A stretch of DNA of 64,000 bases from Saccharothrix sp. NRRL B-16314 (GCF_000716595.1 NZ_JNXC01000003.1:310001-374000); one strand, 5' to 3'; shown: positions 28,753 through 37,990, counted from the stretch's first letter. Translations and numbers: made by a program. The notes: generated by a model from the sequence alone, not told the origin.

Positions 28753-31239
28753 ATGCACATGGCCGGCCGACCTGGGACCACGCGCAAGGGCTCGACCCGC
28801 ACCACCGGATCCGGGGCGAAGTCCGGGTCCGGCGCGTCCCGTCCAGCCGCCAAGCGGGCACCGGCCAAACGGGCACCGGCCAAGCGTGCGCCCGCCAAGC
28901 GCCCGCCGGCGAAGCGTTCGGCGGCGAAGAAGTCCTCCGGTTCCGTCGGCAAGGTGTGGGGCGTGCTCGGCCGCGGTGTCGGCTCGGTGGTCCGCGCGGT
29001 GGGCCGTGGCAAGGAACTCGATCCCGCGCACCGCCGTGACGGCCTGGCGCTGGTGCTGATCGCGCTGGCCGTGATCACCGCCGCGGGTGTGTGGTGGCAG
29101 GCGGGCGGACCGGTCGGCCAGTGGGTCGACGTCGCCGTGCGCAGCTCCGTCGGCGGTCCCGCGGTGATCCTGCCGGTGGTGCTGCTGGCGATCGGCGTGA
29201 CGCTCATGCGCACCGACCCGAACACCGAAGCCCGGCCGCGCCTCGTGATCGGCGCGATCCTCGTCACCGTCGGCTTCCTCGGCATGTTCCACCTCGTCGG
29301 CGGCCTGCCGATGGACCCGATCGCCCGCCGCGACGCCGGTGGCGCCCTCGGCTACCTCGCCGGCGGTTTCCTCGCGCAGGGCCTCACCCCGTGGGTCGCC
29401 GGACCGCTGCTGGTGCTGATCTTCGGCTACGGCGTGCTGCTGCTGGTGCACGTGCCGATCCGCGAGGTGCCCGCGCGACTCGGCGGCTTGCTGCACCGCA
29501 AGCCGGAACCCGCCGACGGCTTCGAGGACGACGAGCCGGAACCGGAGCCCGACGAGAAGCCGGTCAAGCTGCGCCGCCCGTCCCGCAGCCGCCGCCAGGC
29601 CGTCGCCGTCCCCGACGAGCAGCCCGAGCTGCCGCTGGACGAAGAGCCGCCCCTGCCGTCCCCGCCGCCCGCGAAGCCCGCGCCCAAGCCGAAGGCCACC
29701 CCGGACAGCACGAAGACGGCCGCGCTCGCCGTGCGCGCGGTGGAGGGCGACTACCGGCTGCCGCCGCCCACCATCCTCAAGGACGGCGACGCGCCGAAGG
29801 CCCGCAGCAAGGCCAACGACCTGATGATCGAGGCCATCACCGGCGTGCTCGACCAGTTCTCCATCGACGCGCAGGTCACCGGCTTCACCCGCGGCCCGAC
29901 GGTCACCCGGTACGAGGTGGAGCTCGGGCCGGGCGTGAAGGTCGAGAAGATCACCGCGCTGACCAAGAACATCGCCTACGCGGTGGCCACCGACAACGTC
30001 CGGCTGCTCGCCCCGATCCCCGGCAAGTCCGCGGTCGGCATCGAGGTCCCCAACAGCGACCGCGAGATGGTGCGGCTCGGCGACGTGCTGCGCTCGCCGT
30101 CCACGGTCAACGACAACCACCCGATGGTGATCGGGCTGGGCAAGGACATCGAGGGCCACTTCGTCACCGCGAACCTGACCAAGATGCCGCACCTGCTGGT
30201 CGCGGGCTCCACCGGTTCCGGCAAGTCCAGCTTCGTGAACTCGATGCTGGTGTCGCTGCTGGCGCGGGCCACGCCGGAGGAGGTGCGGATGATCCTCATC
30301 GACCCGAAGATGGTCGAGCTGACGCCGTACGAGGGCATCCCGCACCTGATCACGCCCATCATCACCCAGCCGAAGAAGGCCGCCGCCGCGCTGGCCTGGC
30401 TGGTAGAGGAGATGGAGCAGCGCTACCAGGACATGCAGGTCAACCGGGTCCGGCACATCGACGACTTCAACCGCAAGGTCAAGTCGGGTGAGATCGCCGC
30501 GCCACCGGGCAGCGAACGCGTCTACCGGCCGTACCCGTACATCATGGCGATCGTGGACGAGCTGGCCGACCTGATGATGACCGCGCCGCGCGACGTCGAG
30601 GACGCGATCGTCCGGATCACGCAGAAGGCGCGTGCGGCGGGCATCCACCTGGTGCTGGCGACGCAGCGGCCGTCGGTGGACGTGGTGACCGGTCTGATCA
30701 AGACCAACGTGCCGTCACGGCTGGCGTTCGCCACGTCGTCGCTGACCGACTCGCGGGTCATCCTGGACCAGCCGGGCGCGGAGAAGCTGATCGGCATGGG
30801 CGACGGCCTGTACCTGCCGATGGGCGCCTCGAAGCCGGTGCGCGTGCAGGGCGCGTACGTCGGGGACGACGAGATCTCCGAGATCGTCGACTTCGCCAAG
30901 ACCCAGGCGCAGCCCGAGTACACGGACGGCGTCACGGCGGCGAAGGCGAGCGAGAAGAAGGACATCGACGCCGACATCGGTGACGACCTGGAACTGCTGA
31001 TCCAGGCGGCGGAGCTGATCGTCACGTCCCAGTTCGGCTCGACGTCGATGCTGCAGCGCAAGCTGCGCGTGGGCTTCGCCAAGGCGGGACGGCTGATGGA
31101 CCTGCTGGAGACGCGCGGCGTCGTCGGCCCGTCGGAGGGCTCGAAGGCCCGCGACGTGCTGATCAAACCGGACGAGCTGGACTCACTCGTCTACCTGATC
31201 CGCGGCGGTTCGGGGCCCGACGACGCAGACGAGGACTGA
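28753..31239 (+). CDS. ftsK: DNA translocase FtsK/SpoIIIE
   Basis: FtsK pumps chromosomal DNA through the closing septum. The 828-residue protein has a basic N-terminus with repeated AKRAP units (residues about 33-55), four transmembrane helices (about 95-230), a Pro/charged linker, the RecA-like motor with Walker A GSTGSGKSS (485-493) and Walker B AIVDELADLM, and a C-terminal winged-helix gamma domain (LIVTSQFGSTSMLQRKLRVG) that reads chromosome polarity. ATG 28753 is supported by CGAGGGA upstream; ATG 28759 is also possible. The following genes to rimO differ from the mycobacterial order, marking an accessory insertion. Confidence 0.96.
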   Translation: MHMAGRPGTTRKGSTRTTGSGAKSGSGASRPAAKRAPAKRAPAKRAPAKRPPAKRSAAKKSSGSVGKVWGVLGRGVGSVVRAVGRGKELDPAHRRDGLALVLIALAVITAAGVWWQAGGPVGQWVDVAVRSSVGGPAVILPVVLLAIGVTLMRTDPNTEARPRLVIGAILVTVGFLGMFHLVGGLPMDPIARRDAGGALGYLAGGFLAQGLTPWVAGPLLVLIFGYGVLLLVHVPIREVPARLGGLLHRKPEPADGFEDDEPEPEPDEKPVKLRRPSRSRRQAVAVPDEQPELPLDEEPPLPSPPPAKPAPKPKATPDSTKTAALAVRAVEGDYRLPPPTILKDGDAPKARSKANDLMIEAITGVLDQFSIDAQVTGFTRGPTVTRYEVELGPGVKVEKITALTKNIAYAVATDNVRLLAPIPGKSAVGIEVPNSDREMVRLGDVLRSPSTVNDNHPMVIGLGKDIEGHFVTANLTKMPHLLVAGSTGSGKSSFVNSMLVSLLARATPEEVRMILIDPKMVELTPYEGIPHLITPIITQPKKAAAALAWLVEEMEQRYQDMQVNRVRHIDDFNRKVKSGEIAAPPGSERVYRPYPYIMAIVDELADLMMTAPRDVEDAIVRITQKARAAGIHLVLATQRPSVDVVTGLIKTNVPSRLAFATSSLTDSRVILDQPGAEKLIGMGDGLYLPMGASKPVRVQGAYVGDDEISEIVDFAKTQAQPEYTDGVTAAKASEKKDIDADIGDDLELLIQAAELIVTSQFGSTSMLQRKLRVGFAKAGRLMDLLETRGVVGPSEGSKARDVLIKPDELDSLVYLIRGGSGPDDADED

Positions 31240-31258
31240 TCCGCCCGTCGAAATCGTC

Positions 31259-31283
31259 CCCCCGCCGGAAATGGCGGCGGGGG
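31259..31283. terminator. Convergent terminator after ftsK
   Basis: A stem of 8 bp (31259-31266 with 31276-31283) around a 9-base loop containing AAA lies between the ftsK stop at 31239 and the phospholipase stop at 31300, so it can end both transcripts. Confidence 0.75.
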
Positions 31284-31299
31284 AACGTTCACGACGGCG

Positions 31300-31731
31300 T
31301 CAGCTGGCGCCGAACTGGCGCACCGCGCTGTAGTAGGCGTCCGCGGTCCGGTTGCAGGACCAGTTGCCCGCGCACTGGTGGTACATGTCCGACTTGAAGT
31401 TGTTGTCGATCCGCAGCCGGGTCGTCTCGTTGAACCGGCCCTGCCGCTTGTAGTTGCGGTAGCCGAAGTCGTGCCGGTGGCAGGCCGGCAGGAACTGGAA
31501 GCCGAACGGGTTGTCCGGCGACCAGGAACAGCCGTCCGACGACCAGTCGAGCTGGGTGCTGTACGGCCGCTGCGTGCGGATGGACGAGAACTGCGCAAGG
31601 GACTTGTTGAACATGTAGTCGTCGGTCACCGCCGGAGCGTTGATGGCGGCCTGACCGACACCGGCGCCCACCAGCAGGGCGAGTGAGGCGACCAAGACTG
31701 CGAACGTGTTGCGCAGGGATTTCGCGAGCAC
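31300..31731 (-). CDS. Secreted phospholipase A2
   Basis: A 143-residue prokaryotic-type phospholipase A2, which hydrolyses the sn-2 ester of phospholipids using calcium. It has a Sec signal peptide (LRNTFAVLVASLALLVGAGV, cleavage after GQA about residue 28), and the active-site motif CHRHDFGYRNYKRQGRF with the His-Asp pair. Four Cys (GCSW, ACHRH, QCAG, SCNR) can form the two disulfides seen in the Streptomyces violaceoruber enzyme. The length matches that family. Start TTG/GTG-type at 31731 with a signal peptide directly following. It is an isolated leftward gene in the accessory block between ftsK and rimO. Confidence 0.93.
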   Translation of the reverse strand: MLAKSLRNTFAVLVASLALLVGAGVGQAAINAPAVTDDYMFNKSLAQFSSIRTQRPYSTQLDWSSDGCSWSPDNPFGFQFLPACHRHDFGYRNYKRQGRFNETTRLRIDNNFKSDMYHQCAGNWSCNRTADAYYSAVRQFGAS

Positions 31732-32131
31732 TGTGCTTCCCCTCGGTTCAAAGGTTTGAGGGTTTGTACCGGTCGCTGATCAACGGGCACCAGCCCCGAT
31801 CGGCTCACTCCGTCTCAATTACGGGTGAACTCCCGGCCGCGGGCGATCACGGCGGCCGACCGGACCGGCTGGTTCCGCAATTCGGGCGGTGCCAACACTT
31901 CAGCGCCCGCCGCGGGGATGCCGTCGAGGTGCGGCAAGGCCGTTCGGAGGCGCGATGACTGGGCCGCTGAGCCTGCTCCGACTGGGCCGAACCACCTTCC
32001 GCGTTGGGCTTTTCCGGCCAACGTCGATTGGTCTGCCGGTACGAGTGCCGGTGACAGCGCGGGTTCGGCGTCTGCGGGTTGGACTTCGCGCAGCCGTAGC
32101 CAGTCGCGGCCGTGACCGGGTGCGGCAGTGG
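31732..32131. other. 400-base intergenic region without a convincing gene
   Basis: The stretch upstream of the phospholipase holds the purine-pyrimidine sequence GGTTCAAAGGTTTGAGGGTTT near 31745, slightly AT-rich for this genome. Open frames on both strands (for example minus-strand 31815-32357) lack domain similarity and ribosome-binding sites. It may carry the phospholipase promoter and gene remnants; nothing firmer can be supported. Confidence 0.4.
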
Positions 32132-32389
32132 TCAGGTCGCGCGCCGGCGGTAGTACTCCGACACCCACGGCCCGATCAGGCACACCGCCAGCGCGTACGC
32201 GAACACCACCGGCCACACCAGCACGCCGAGCCAGGACGACGCGGACCGCACCAGCAGGTACTCGGCGACGAACAGCAGCACCCAGAACACCAGCCGCTTC
32301 ACCCCGGACCGCAACGGGTGCCGGTCGATCGACCGGTCGTACCGGTACCCCGCCCACAGCCCGACCACCGCGCCGATGGCCGCGATCAC
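32132..32389 (-). CDS. Small membrane protein, three helices
   Basis: An 85-residue hydrophobic protein with helices at about residues 2-15, 33-50 and 55-75, basic loops (YRYDRSIDRHP, RSGVKR) and a C-terminal EYYRRRAT. Hydrophobicity and start (ATG/GTG-type at 32389) make it a plausible gene of unknown role. It lies 31 bases downstream of the MerR gene on the same strand and may be cotranscribed with it. Confidence 0.6.
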   Translation of the reverse strand: MIAAIGAVVGLWAGYRYDRSIDRHPLRSGVKRLVFWVLLFVAEYLLVRSASSWLGVLVWPVVFAYALAVCLIGPWVSEYYRRRAT

Positions 32390-32420
32390 GTCACGCTCCG
32401 GTGCGCCGGCACGAGGGCGG

Positions 32421-33275
32421 TCATCCGGCCGTCTCGTCGTGGTCGTCGCCCCGGTCGAGGAACCGCAGGATCGTCGGCTCGTCGGGGATCCCGTCGTCCT
32501 CCTCGGTGTCGATGAGGCGTTCGGCGATGGGCACCGGTTCTTCGACCCAGGCGGGCTTGAAGTCGTCGCTGGGCAGCAGTTGGTGGCGGCGGGCGAACTC
32601 CTCGGCCGCGTCCCGGATCGACTCGCGCAACGTGCCGATCACGACGGTCTCGGCGGTGTAGGTCAGCTCCACGAGGAGTGCGCGCATGCGGTCGAGCTGG
32701 TCGTCCTGGTCCGCGTTCTCGGCCAGCTGCGGCCACAGGTGGCGCTCGAACACCTCGACGAAGTCGGCCGCGATGCCGTCGGTGGCCGTGCGCAGGTTCG
32801 CGAACTTGTCCAGCACGACGTCGCTGGGGACGCTCAGCGCGGCGAGCCGGTTGCCCGAGTCCAGCGCCCAGCGGCGGACGTGAGGCCAGCCGCGTCGCCA
32901 CCGGACCAGGCCCAGGTGCACGGCGCGGCGCAGGACGCGGGGGCGGATGTCGCCCATCGGGACCAGGCGGCTGATGTCGCGGACCTTGATCCGGACCCAG
33001 TCGTCGGGGCCTTCCGCCTCACCGAGGCCCAGCACCGCCGCGACGCTCGCGCCCTTCTCGCGCGCCTTCACCAGTTCGGCGATCGCGGGCAGCGAGAAGC
33101 CGCGCGACTGGAGGCGTTGGACGAGGGTGAGGCGTTCCAGGTGGGAGGCGTTGTAGTAGGCGACCCGGCCCTGCCTGCGGGGTGGGTGCAGCACGCCCTT
33201 GGTCTGGTACATGCGGATGGTGCTGCCCGGTAGACCGACCCGGACCGCCAGCTCGTCGACCGTCCACTGCTCCAC
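32421..33275 (-). CDS. MerR family transcriptional regulator
   Basis: A 284-residue regulator. Residues about 1-70 form the MerR winged helix (TVDELAVRVGLPGSTIRMYQ, GVLHPPRRQGRVAYYNASHL, LVQRLQSRGFSLPAIAELV). The long C-terminal region (about 200 residues) is helical and has no metal-binding cysteines, so the effector is likely an organic molecule or protein partner. The GTG at 33275 may be leaderless: TTGACT (33312-33307) and CAAGAT (33288-33283) lie 18 bases apart and the start follows seven bases after the -10. Confidence 0.9.
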   Translation of the reverse strand: MEQWTVDELAVRVGLPGSTIRMYQTKGVLHPPRRQGRVAYYNASHLERLTLVQRLQSRGFSLPAIAELVKAREKGASVAAVLGLGEAEGPDDWVRIKVRDISRLVPMGDIRPRVLRRAVHLGLVRWRRGWPHVRRWALDSGNRLAALSVPSDVVLDKFANLRTATDGIAADFVEVFERHLWPQLAENADQDDQLDRMRALLVELTYTAETVVIGTLRESIRDAAEEFARRHQLLPSDDFKPAWVEEPVPIAERLIDTEEDDGIPDEPTILRFLDRGDDHDETAG

Positions 33276-33282
33276 GGCGCCG

Positions 33283-33312
33283 ATCTTGGTGGGTCGGCGT
33301 TGGTCGAGTCAA
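33283..33312 (-). promoter_or_regulatory. Putative leaderless promoter of the MerR gene
   Basis: On the minus strand TTGACT (33312-33307), an 18-base spacer and CAAGAT (33288-33283) precede the GTG at 33275 by seven bases. The spacer is longer than the 17-base optimum, as often seen at MerR-controlled promoters, so autoregulation is possible. Prediction from sequence only. Confidence 0.45.
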
Positions 33313-33313
33313 G

Positions 33314-33339
33314 ACTCTTCGAGTGTTTGCTCGAAGAGT
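33314..33339 (-). terminator. Terminator of the ArgA-like gene
   Basis: A perfect 10-bp stem (33314-33323 with 33330-33339) with loop TGTTTG on the + strand begins within the stop codon of the acetyltransferase and runs into CTTGACTC on the minus strand. It separates that gene from the MerR gene and ends two bases from the latter's putative -35. Confidence 0.75.
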
Positions 33340-33839
33340 TACAGGTGCAGGAGCATCCGGGAGTTGCCCAGGGTGTTGGGCTTCACGTACGAGAGGTCCA
33401 GGAACTCGGCCACGCCCTCGTCGGCCGACCGCATGATCTCCTCGTAGACCTCCGGCGACACCGGCGTGCCGTCGATCTCCACGAAGCCGTGCTTGCCGAA
33501 GAAGGCCGTCTCGAAGGTGAGGACGAACAGGCGTTCCAGCTGGAGCTCGCGGGCGGTCTCGATGAGCCGGTGCACGATCCGGTGGCCGACCCCGCGCCCC
33601 AACGCCACCGGCGCCACCGCGACCGTGCGGATCTCGGCCAGGTCCTCCCACAGCACGTGCAGGGCGCCGCACCCGAGGACCACGCCGTCCTCCTCGGCGA
33701 CCCAGAACTCCTGGATGTCCTCGAACAGCGTCACCAGCGGCTTGGCCAGCAGCACCTTGCCCGCGTACGCGTCGATGAGGGCTTTCATCGCCCGCACGTC
33801 GCCGGTGCGGGCGCGACGCACGTTGATCGGGTCGTTCAC
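33339..33839 (-). CDS. Amino-acid N-acetyltransferase, ArgA-like
   Basis: A 166-residue GNAT protein resembling M. tuberculosis Rv2747, the short ArgA that acetylates glutamate (and glutamine) for arginine synthesis. Features are VRRARTGDVRAMKALIDAYA at the start, FWVAEEDGVVLGCGALHVLW, the acetyl-CoA loop LGRGVGHRIV and the typical ending LSYVKPNTLGNSRMLL. GTG 33839 is chosen because TACGTT lies six bases upstream, a leaderless pattern; GTG 33866 adds nine residues. It occupies the same place relative to ftsK and pgsA as in mycobacteria. Confidence 0.9.
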   Translation of the reverse strand: MNDPINVRRARTGDVRAMKALIDAYAGKVLLAKPLVTLFEDIQEFWVAEEDGVVLGCGALHVLWEDLAEIRTVAVAPVALGRGVGHRIVHRLIETARELQLERLFVLTFETAFFGKHGFVEIDGTPVSPEVYEEIMRSADEGVAEFLDLSYVKPNTLGNSRMLLHL

Positions 33840-33980
33840 GGTGCAAACGTAACCTTCGGGTGCCACGGACTCCTACTCGGCGTTCGACGTGGTGAAATAT
33901 CTCCTGTCCACCCGCTTGGGCCGCCTTTGTGCGGTTTACTGGCACGGAACGGGCTGGAACTTCACTGTCGGAGGTGTCGG

Positions 33981-35411
33981 GTGCTCCGGAGCTTCAGGAT
34001 GGGCAACCACCGGTCGTTCCGCGACGAGCAGGAGCTCTTGCTCATGCCCGTGTACGTGAAGGACCGCGAGGTGCTGCCGGTCGCGGCGGTCTACGGCGCC
34101 AACGCGTCGGGCAAGTCGAACCTCCTGGACGGCCTGAAGTTCATGGCCGACGCGGTCCGGGACTCGTTCGCCCAGTGGCGACCGGGCGGCGGGGTGCCGC
34201 GCAGGCCGTTCAAGCTCGACCCGACCACCCGCGACAGGCCGTCCGTTTTCGTGGTCGACCTGGTGCTGGGCGGCGTCCGGTACACGTACGGGTTCGAAGT
34301 CGACGACCGGCACGTGCTCGCCGAGTGGTTGTACAGCTATCCCGAGAAGCGGAAGAGAGTGCTTTTCGACCGTTCAGGGGACAGCGTGAAATTCGGCACG
34401 ACCGTGGCCGATGTCGGCGCCAAGGTGGAAGTCCTCGAATCGCTGCTCAGATCGGACTCCTTGTTCCTCAGCCTGGCCGGTCGGTCGAACCTGGCCGTGC
34501 TCCAGCCGGTGTACCGGTGGTTCGTGGACCAGTTGGTCTTCCGGCTTTCCGATGACGACTCGGCGAATCTGGAGGCCAGGATCGCCGACTTCATGCTGGC
34601 GAACCCGGGTCTGCGGGATCGCGTGGTCGGGCTGTTGGGCGCCGCCGATCTGGGTATAACCGATATCGCGGTCGTCGTCGATCCCGCCACGGACGACGGC
34701 GTGGAGATTCGCGCAGCGGAGGACGTGGTCGTGAAGGCCAGGGCTTCACTCCGGTTGGCGGAAGCCGACCTGGAGGAGGTCGAAGCGGAGATGAAGAGGA
34801 TCGGCAAGGGGTCGGGTCTCGCTGCGCGGCGGAGGATGTTGCGAGGGCGTGTGGACGCCGCGGCACGTGATTACGGTGAAGCGCACCGGAACATCCGGCG
34901 CACGCTGGCGGCAGCCGACCGTGCTCGCAGGGAGATCCAGTTGGCGCACGGGGTCATCGGTGAGCCGTTCCGGCTTGACGACGAGTCGGCGGGCACGCTC
35001 TCGTGGCTCTCCCTGCTGCCGACAGTGCTGACCGTGCTCGACGAAGGCGGTGTGCTGGTCATCGATGAGATCGATGCCAGCCTGCACTCCCTGCTGTCGG
35101 CGCGTCTGGTGGCCCTGTTCAACGATCGGGAAGTGAACGCGGCCGGGGGCCAGTTGATCTTCACGACGCACGATGCGACGTTGCTGAACCCGCCGCTGGC
35201 GGACGAAGTGCTGGACCGTGACGAGGTGTGGTTCGTCGAGAAGAGTCCGGCCGGCGTGAGCACGCTCTACCCGCTCACCGATTTCAAACCGCGTCGGGAG
35301 GACAACCTGGAGCGGCGCTATCTCGCGGGCCAGTACGGCGGCGTGCCGAACGTGTACGGGGAATTGTTCGCGGAAGCCGTGCGAGGTGGCGGCATTGACG
35401 GCGAGGCGTGA
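33981..35411 (+). CDS. AAA family ATPase, RloA-like (putative defence ATPase)
   Basis: A 476-residue ABC-type AAA ATPase (AAA_15/21 group). Walker A is GANASGKSN (G39-S46), a signature-like DDESAGTLSWLSLLP lies near residue 335, Walker B is VLVIDEIDASLHS and the switch His is in FTTHDATLL. The N-terminal LRSFRMGNHRSFRDEQELLL is the standard opening of such ATPases in phage-defence loci. A helical insertion (about residues 255-320) may form a coiled coil. GTG 33981 is the first start that gives this opening. Its 3' end overlaps the RloB gene. Codon choice is less GC-rich than its neighbours (for example ATA and AAT codons near 34650), hinting at horizontal gain. Confidence 0.9.
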   Translation: MLRSFRMGNHRSFRDEQELLLMPVYVKDREVLPVAAVYGANASGKSNLLDGLKFMADAVRDSFAQWRPGGGVPRRPFKLDPTTRDRPSVFVVDLVLGGVRYTYGFEVDDRHVLAEWLYSYPEKRKRVLFDRSGDSVKFGTTVADVGAKVEVLESLLRSDSLFLSLAGRSNLAVLQPVYRWFVDQLVFRLSDDDSANLEARIADFMLANPGLRDRVVGLLGAADLGITDIAVVVDPATDDGVEIRAAEDVVVKARASLRLAEADLEEVEAEMKRIGKGSGLAARRRMLRGRVDAAARDYGEAHRNIRRTLAAADRARREIQLAHGVIGEPFRLDDESAGTLSWLSLLPTVLTVLDEGGVLVIDEIDASLHSLLSARLVALFNDREVNAAGGQLIFTTHDATLLNPPLADEVLDRDEVWFVEKSPAGVSTLYPLTDFKPRREDNLERRYLAGQYGGVPNVYGELFAEAVRGGGIDGEA

Positions 35412-35949
35412 GAACTCGCAGCGCCGTTCGAGGGGGACGCGCGCTCCGCGCCGGAGCAACTTGCTGGTGGTCAGTGGCGGCGAGAAGACCGAGAGCCAGT
35501 ACTTCTCCGGCCTCCGCCTGACCCGGCGGGTGCCCATCACGGTGAAGTACAAGGTCGATGCGCCGCACAACCTGGTCGGGTACGCCGCCAGGTTGCGCGA
35601 CCAGTACCGCGAGGAATTCGAGGCGGTGTGGTGTGTCGTCGACGTCGACGAGTTCGACATACCGGCCGCCGTGCGACTGGCAGACAGGCTGCAGGTGAAC
35701 CTCGCGGTGTCGAACCCGTGTTTCGAGGTATGGCTGCTCCTGCACTTCGCGGACCACCGCGCGCACGTCACCGACTACCGAGCCGCACGTGACCTGCTGG
35801 CCCGGCACGTTCCCGGTTACGACAAGAAACTGGACTTCGCCGCCTTCGACCCGCGCGTGGAGGACGCCATGGCGCGTGCCGCGCTGCTGGGTCCGGGTAA
35901 TCCGTCAACCGGTGTCGGCCGACTCGTCGGAGCAGTGCTCCGCCGCTGA
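35395..35949 (+). CDS. RloB domain protein, partner of the AAA ATPase
   Basis: A 184-residue RloB family protein. Diagnostic segments are [18 protein letters not shown] (Gly-Glu-x-Thr-Glu-x-x-Tyr-Phe) near the N-terminus, [11 protein letters not shown] with its acidic cluster, and [12 protein letters not shown]. These acidic motifs resemble a Toprim-like nuclease core, so metal-dependent nucleic-acid cleavage is a reasonable inference. TTG 35395 has GAGGTGG four bases upstream; GTG 35386 is the alternative. It overlaps the ATPase gene by 17 bases, indicating translational coupling. RloA/RloB pairs were first named as ORFs linked to restriction systems; none is adjacent here. Confidence 0.9.
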   Translation: MTARRENSQRRSRGTRAPRRSNLLVVSGGEKTESQYFSGLRLTRRVPITVKYKVDAPHNLVGYAARLRDQYREEFEAVWCVVDVDEFDIPAAVRLADRLQVNLAVSNPCFEVWLLLHFADHRAHVTDYRAARDLLARHVPGYDKKLDFAAFDPRVEDAMARAALLGPGNPSTGVGRLVGAVLRR

Positions 35950-35999
35950 CCGCACCGGGCCGGACGGCGACGGCCTCCGCGCCGGTTACCCTGAGCACC

Positions 36000-37409
36000 G
36001 TGTCTTCCCCCACCACGTCCAAGCGCGTCGCCATGCTGACCCTCGGGTGCGCCCGCAACGAAGTCGACTCCGAAGAGCTGGCCGGCCGCCTCACCGCCGG
36101 CGGCTGGGAGCTGGTCGACGACGAGGCCGACGTGGTCGTGGTGAACACCTGCGGCTTCGTGGAGTCCGCGAAGAAGGACTCCGTGGACACGCTCCTCGCC
36201 GCCGCGGACAGCGGCGCGAAGGTGGTCGCGGTCGGGTGCATGGCCGAGCGGTACGGCGCGGAGCTCGCCGACAGCCTGCCCGAGGCGAACGCCGTGCTCG
36301 GCTTCGACCACTACACCGACCTCGCCGACCGGCTGGACGACGTCCTCGCAGGTCAGAGCATCGAGTCCCACAAGCCGGTCGACCGGCGCACGCTGCTCCC
36401 GCTCACCCCCGTGCAACGCCAGAAGGCCGCCGAGGACGTCCAGGTGCCCGGTCACGGCTGGGGCCCGCGCGTCCTGCGCACCCGCCTGACCGACACCCCC
36501 GTCGCCCCGCTGAAGATCGCCTCCGGCTGCGACCGCCGCTGCTCGTTCTGCGCGATCCCGTCGTTCCGCGGCGCCTTCGTGTCCCGTCACCCGGACGAGG
36601 TGGTGGCCGAGGCGGTGTGGCTGGCCGAGCAGGGCGTCCGCGAGGTCTTCCTGGTCTCGGAGAACTCCACCTCCTACGCCAAGGACCTGCCGCGCGAGCT
36701 GGGCGGCCTCGAGCAGCTGCTGGAGCGGCTGGCGGCGGTGCCCGGCATCGACCGGGTCCGGGTGTCGTACCTCCAGCCGGCCGAGACGAAGCCCACCCTG
36801 GTCAAGGCCATCGCCACCACCGAGGGCGTGGCCGACTACTTCGACATGTCCTTCCAGCACTCCAGCGAGGCCGTCCTCCGCCGGATGCGCCGGTTCGGGT
36901 CGACCGAGTCGTTCCTCGGCCTGGTCGAGCAGATCCGCTCGCTCGCGCCGCGCGCCGGCATCCGCAGCAACGTCATCGTCGGCTTCCCCGGTGAGACCGA
37001 GGAGGACGTGGCCGAGCTGGAGCGCTTCCTCACCGCCGCCCGGCTGGACGCGGTCGGCGTGTTCGGCTACTCCGACGAGGACGGCACCGAGGCCGAGAAC
37101 CTGCCGGACAAGCTGGACGCCGACACCGTCGCCGAGCGCGTCGCCCGCATCTCGAACCTGGTCGAGGAGCTGATCTCGCAGCGCGCGGAGGACCGCGTGG
37201 GCGAGGAGGTCGTCGTCCTGGTCGAGACCGAGGAGGACGACGAGAACGACTGCCTCGGCCGGGCCGCCCACCAGGCGCCCGAGGTCGACGGCGAGTGCGT
37301 GGTCACGAACGCCGACGGCCTGAAGGTCGGCGACCTGGTCCGCTGCCGGGTGGACGCGTCCGAGGGCGTCGACCTGGTCGTCACAGCGATCGAGGTGCTG
37401 CCGAGGTGA
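36000..37409 (+). CDS. rimO: Ribosomal protein S12 methylthiotransferase
   Basis: RimO is a radical-SAM enzyme that adds a methylthio group to Asp of ribosomal protein S12. The 469-residue protein has an N-terminal UPF0004 domain with three Cys (LGCARN, NTCGFV, VGCMAER) that hold one 4Fe-4S cluster, the radical-SAM triad in [15 protein letters not shown] (CxxxCxxC) for the second, and a C-terminal TRAM-like domain. GTG at 36000. The stop overlaps pgsA by four bases (GTGA). Confidence 0.96.
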   Translation: MSSPTTSKRVAMLTLGCARNEVDSEELAGRLTAGGWELVDDEADVVVVNTCGFVESAKKDSVDTLLAAADSGAKVVAVGCMAERYGAELADSLPEANAVLGFDHYTDLADRLDDVLAGQSIESHKPVDRRTLLPLTPVQRQKAAEDVQVPGHGWGPRVLRTRLTDTPVAPLKIASGCDRRCSFCAIPSFRGAFVSRHPDEVVAEAVWLAEQGVREVFLVSENSTSYAKDLPRELGGLEQLLERLAAVPGIDRVRVSYLQPAETKPTLVKAIATTEGVADYFDMSFQHSSEAVLRRMRRFGSTESFLGLVEQIRSLAPRAGIRSNVIVGFPGETEEDVAELERFLTAARLDAVGVFGYSDEDGTEAENLPDKLDADTVAERVARISNLVEELISQRAEDRVGEEVVVLVETEEDDENDCLGRAAHQAPEVDGECVVTNADGLKVGDLVRCRVDASEGVDLVVTAIEVLPR

Positions 37410-37990
37410 CCGAGCCCGCGCGCGTGCCGGTGCTGAACATCGCCAACGTGCTGACGATGTCCCGGCTGGTGCTCGTGCCGGTGTTCCTCTACTTCCTCTT
37501 CGCCGAGGACGGCCACCAGTCCTGGTGGCGGCTGTGGGCGTTCGGCGTGTTCGCCCTCGCGTCGGTCACCGACCACGTGGACGGCAACCTGGCCCGCAAG
37601 CACGGCCTGATCACCGACTTCGGCAAGATCGCCGACCCGATCGCGGACAAGGCGCTGACCGGCGCCGCGCTGGTCGGGCTGAGCCTGCTGGGCGAGCTGC
37701 CGTGGTGGGTGACGATCGTCATCGCGGTGCGCGAGGTCGGCGTGACGCTGCTGCGCTTCTGGGTCATCCGGCACGGCGTGATCCCGGCCAGCCGCGGCGG
37801 TAAGGCCAAGACGCTCGTGCAGATCGTCGCCATCGGCCTGTACATCCTGCCGCTGCCGGCGTGGCTGGACGTGGTCGCGGTGGTCACCATGGGCGCGGCC
37901 GTCGTGCTGACCGTCGTCACCGGCGTCGACTACGTGGTCCGCGCCATCCGGCTGCGGGCCAGGGGCAAGCGGGCGGTGGCCGGGGCGTGA
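37406..37990 (+). CDS. pgsA: CDP-diacylglycerol--glycerol-3-phosphate 3-phosphatidyltransferase
   Basis: PgsA makes phosphatidylglycerol phosphate, the precursor of phosphatidylglycerol and cardiolipin. The 194-residue membrane protein has the CDP-alcohol phosphotransferase signature DG-x2-AR-x8-G-x3-D-x3-D, visible as [20 protein letters not shown] followed by IADKA, and about five transmembrane helices. GTG at 37406 overlaps the rimO stop and the gene's own stop overlaps the CinA start, so rimO-pgsA-cinA are translationally coupled. Confidence 0.95.
   Translation: MTEPARVPVLNIANVLTMSRLVLVPVFLYFLFAEDGHQSWWRLWAFGVFALASVTDHVDGNLARKHGLITDFGKIADPIADKALTGAALVGLSLLGELPWWVTIVIAVREVGVTLLRFWVIRHGVIPASRGGKAKTLVQIVAIGLYILPLPAWLDVVAVVTMGAAVVLTVVTGVDYVVRAIRLRARGKRAVAGA

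Noticed and set aside
31815..32357. Minus-strand frame of 180 codons upstream of the phospholipase
   Set aside because: Overlaps the better-supported small membrane gene in another frame; no domain or ribosome-binding site.
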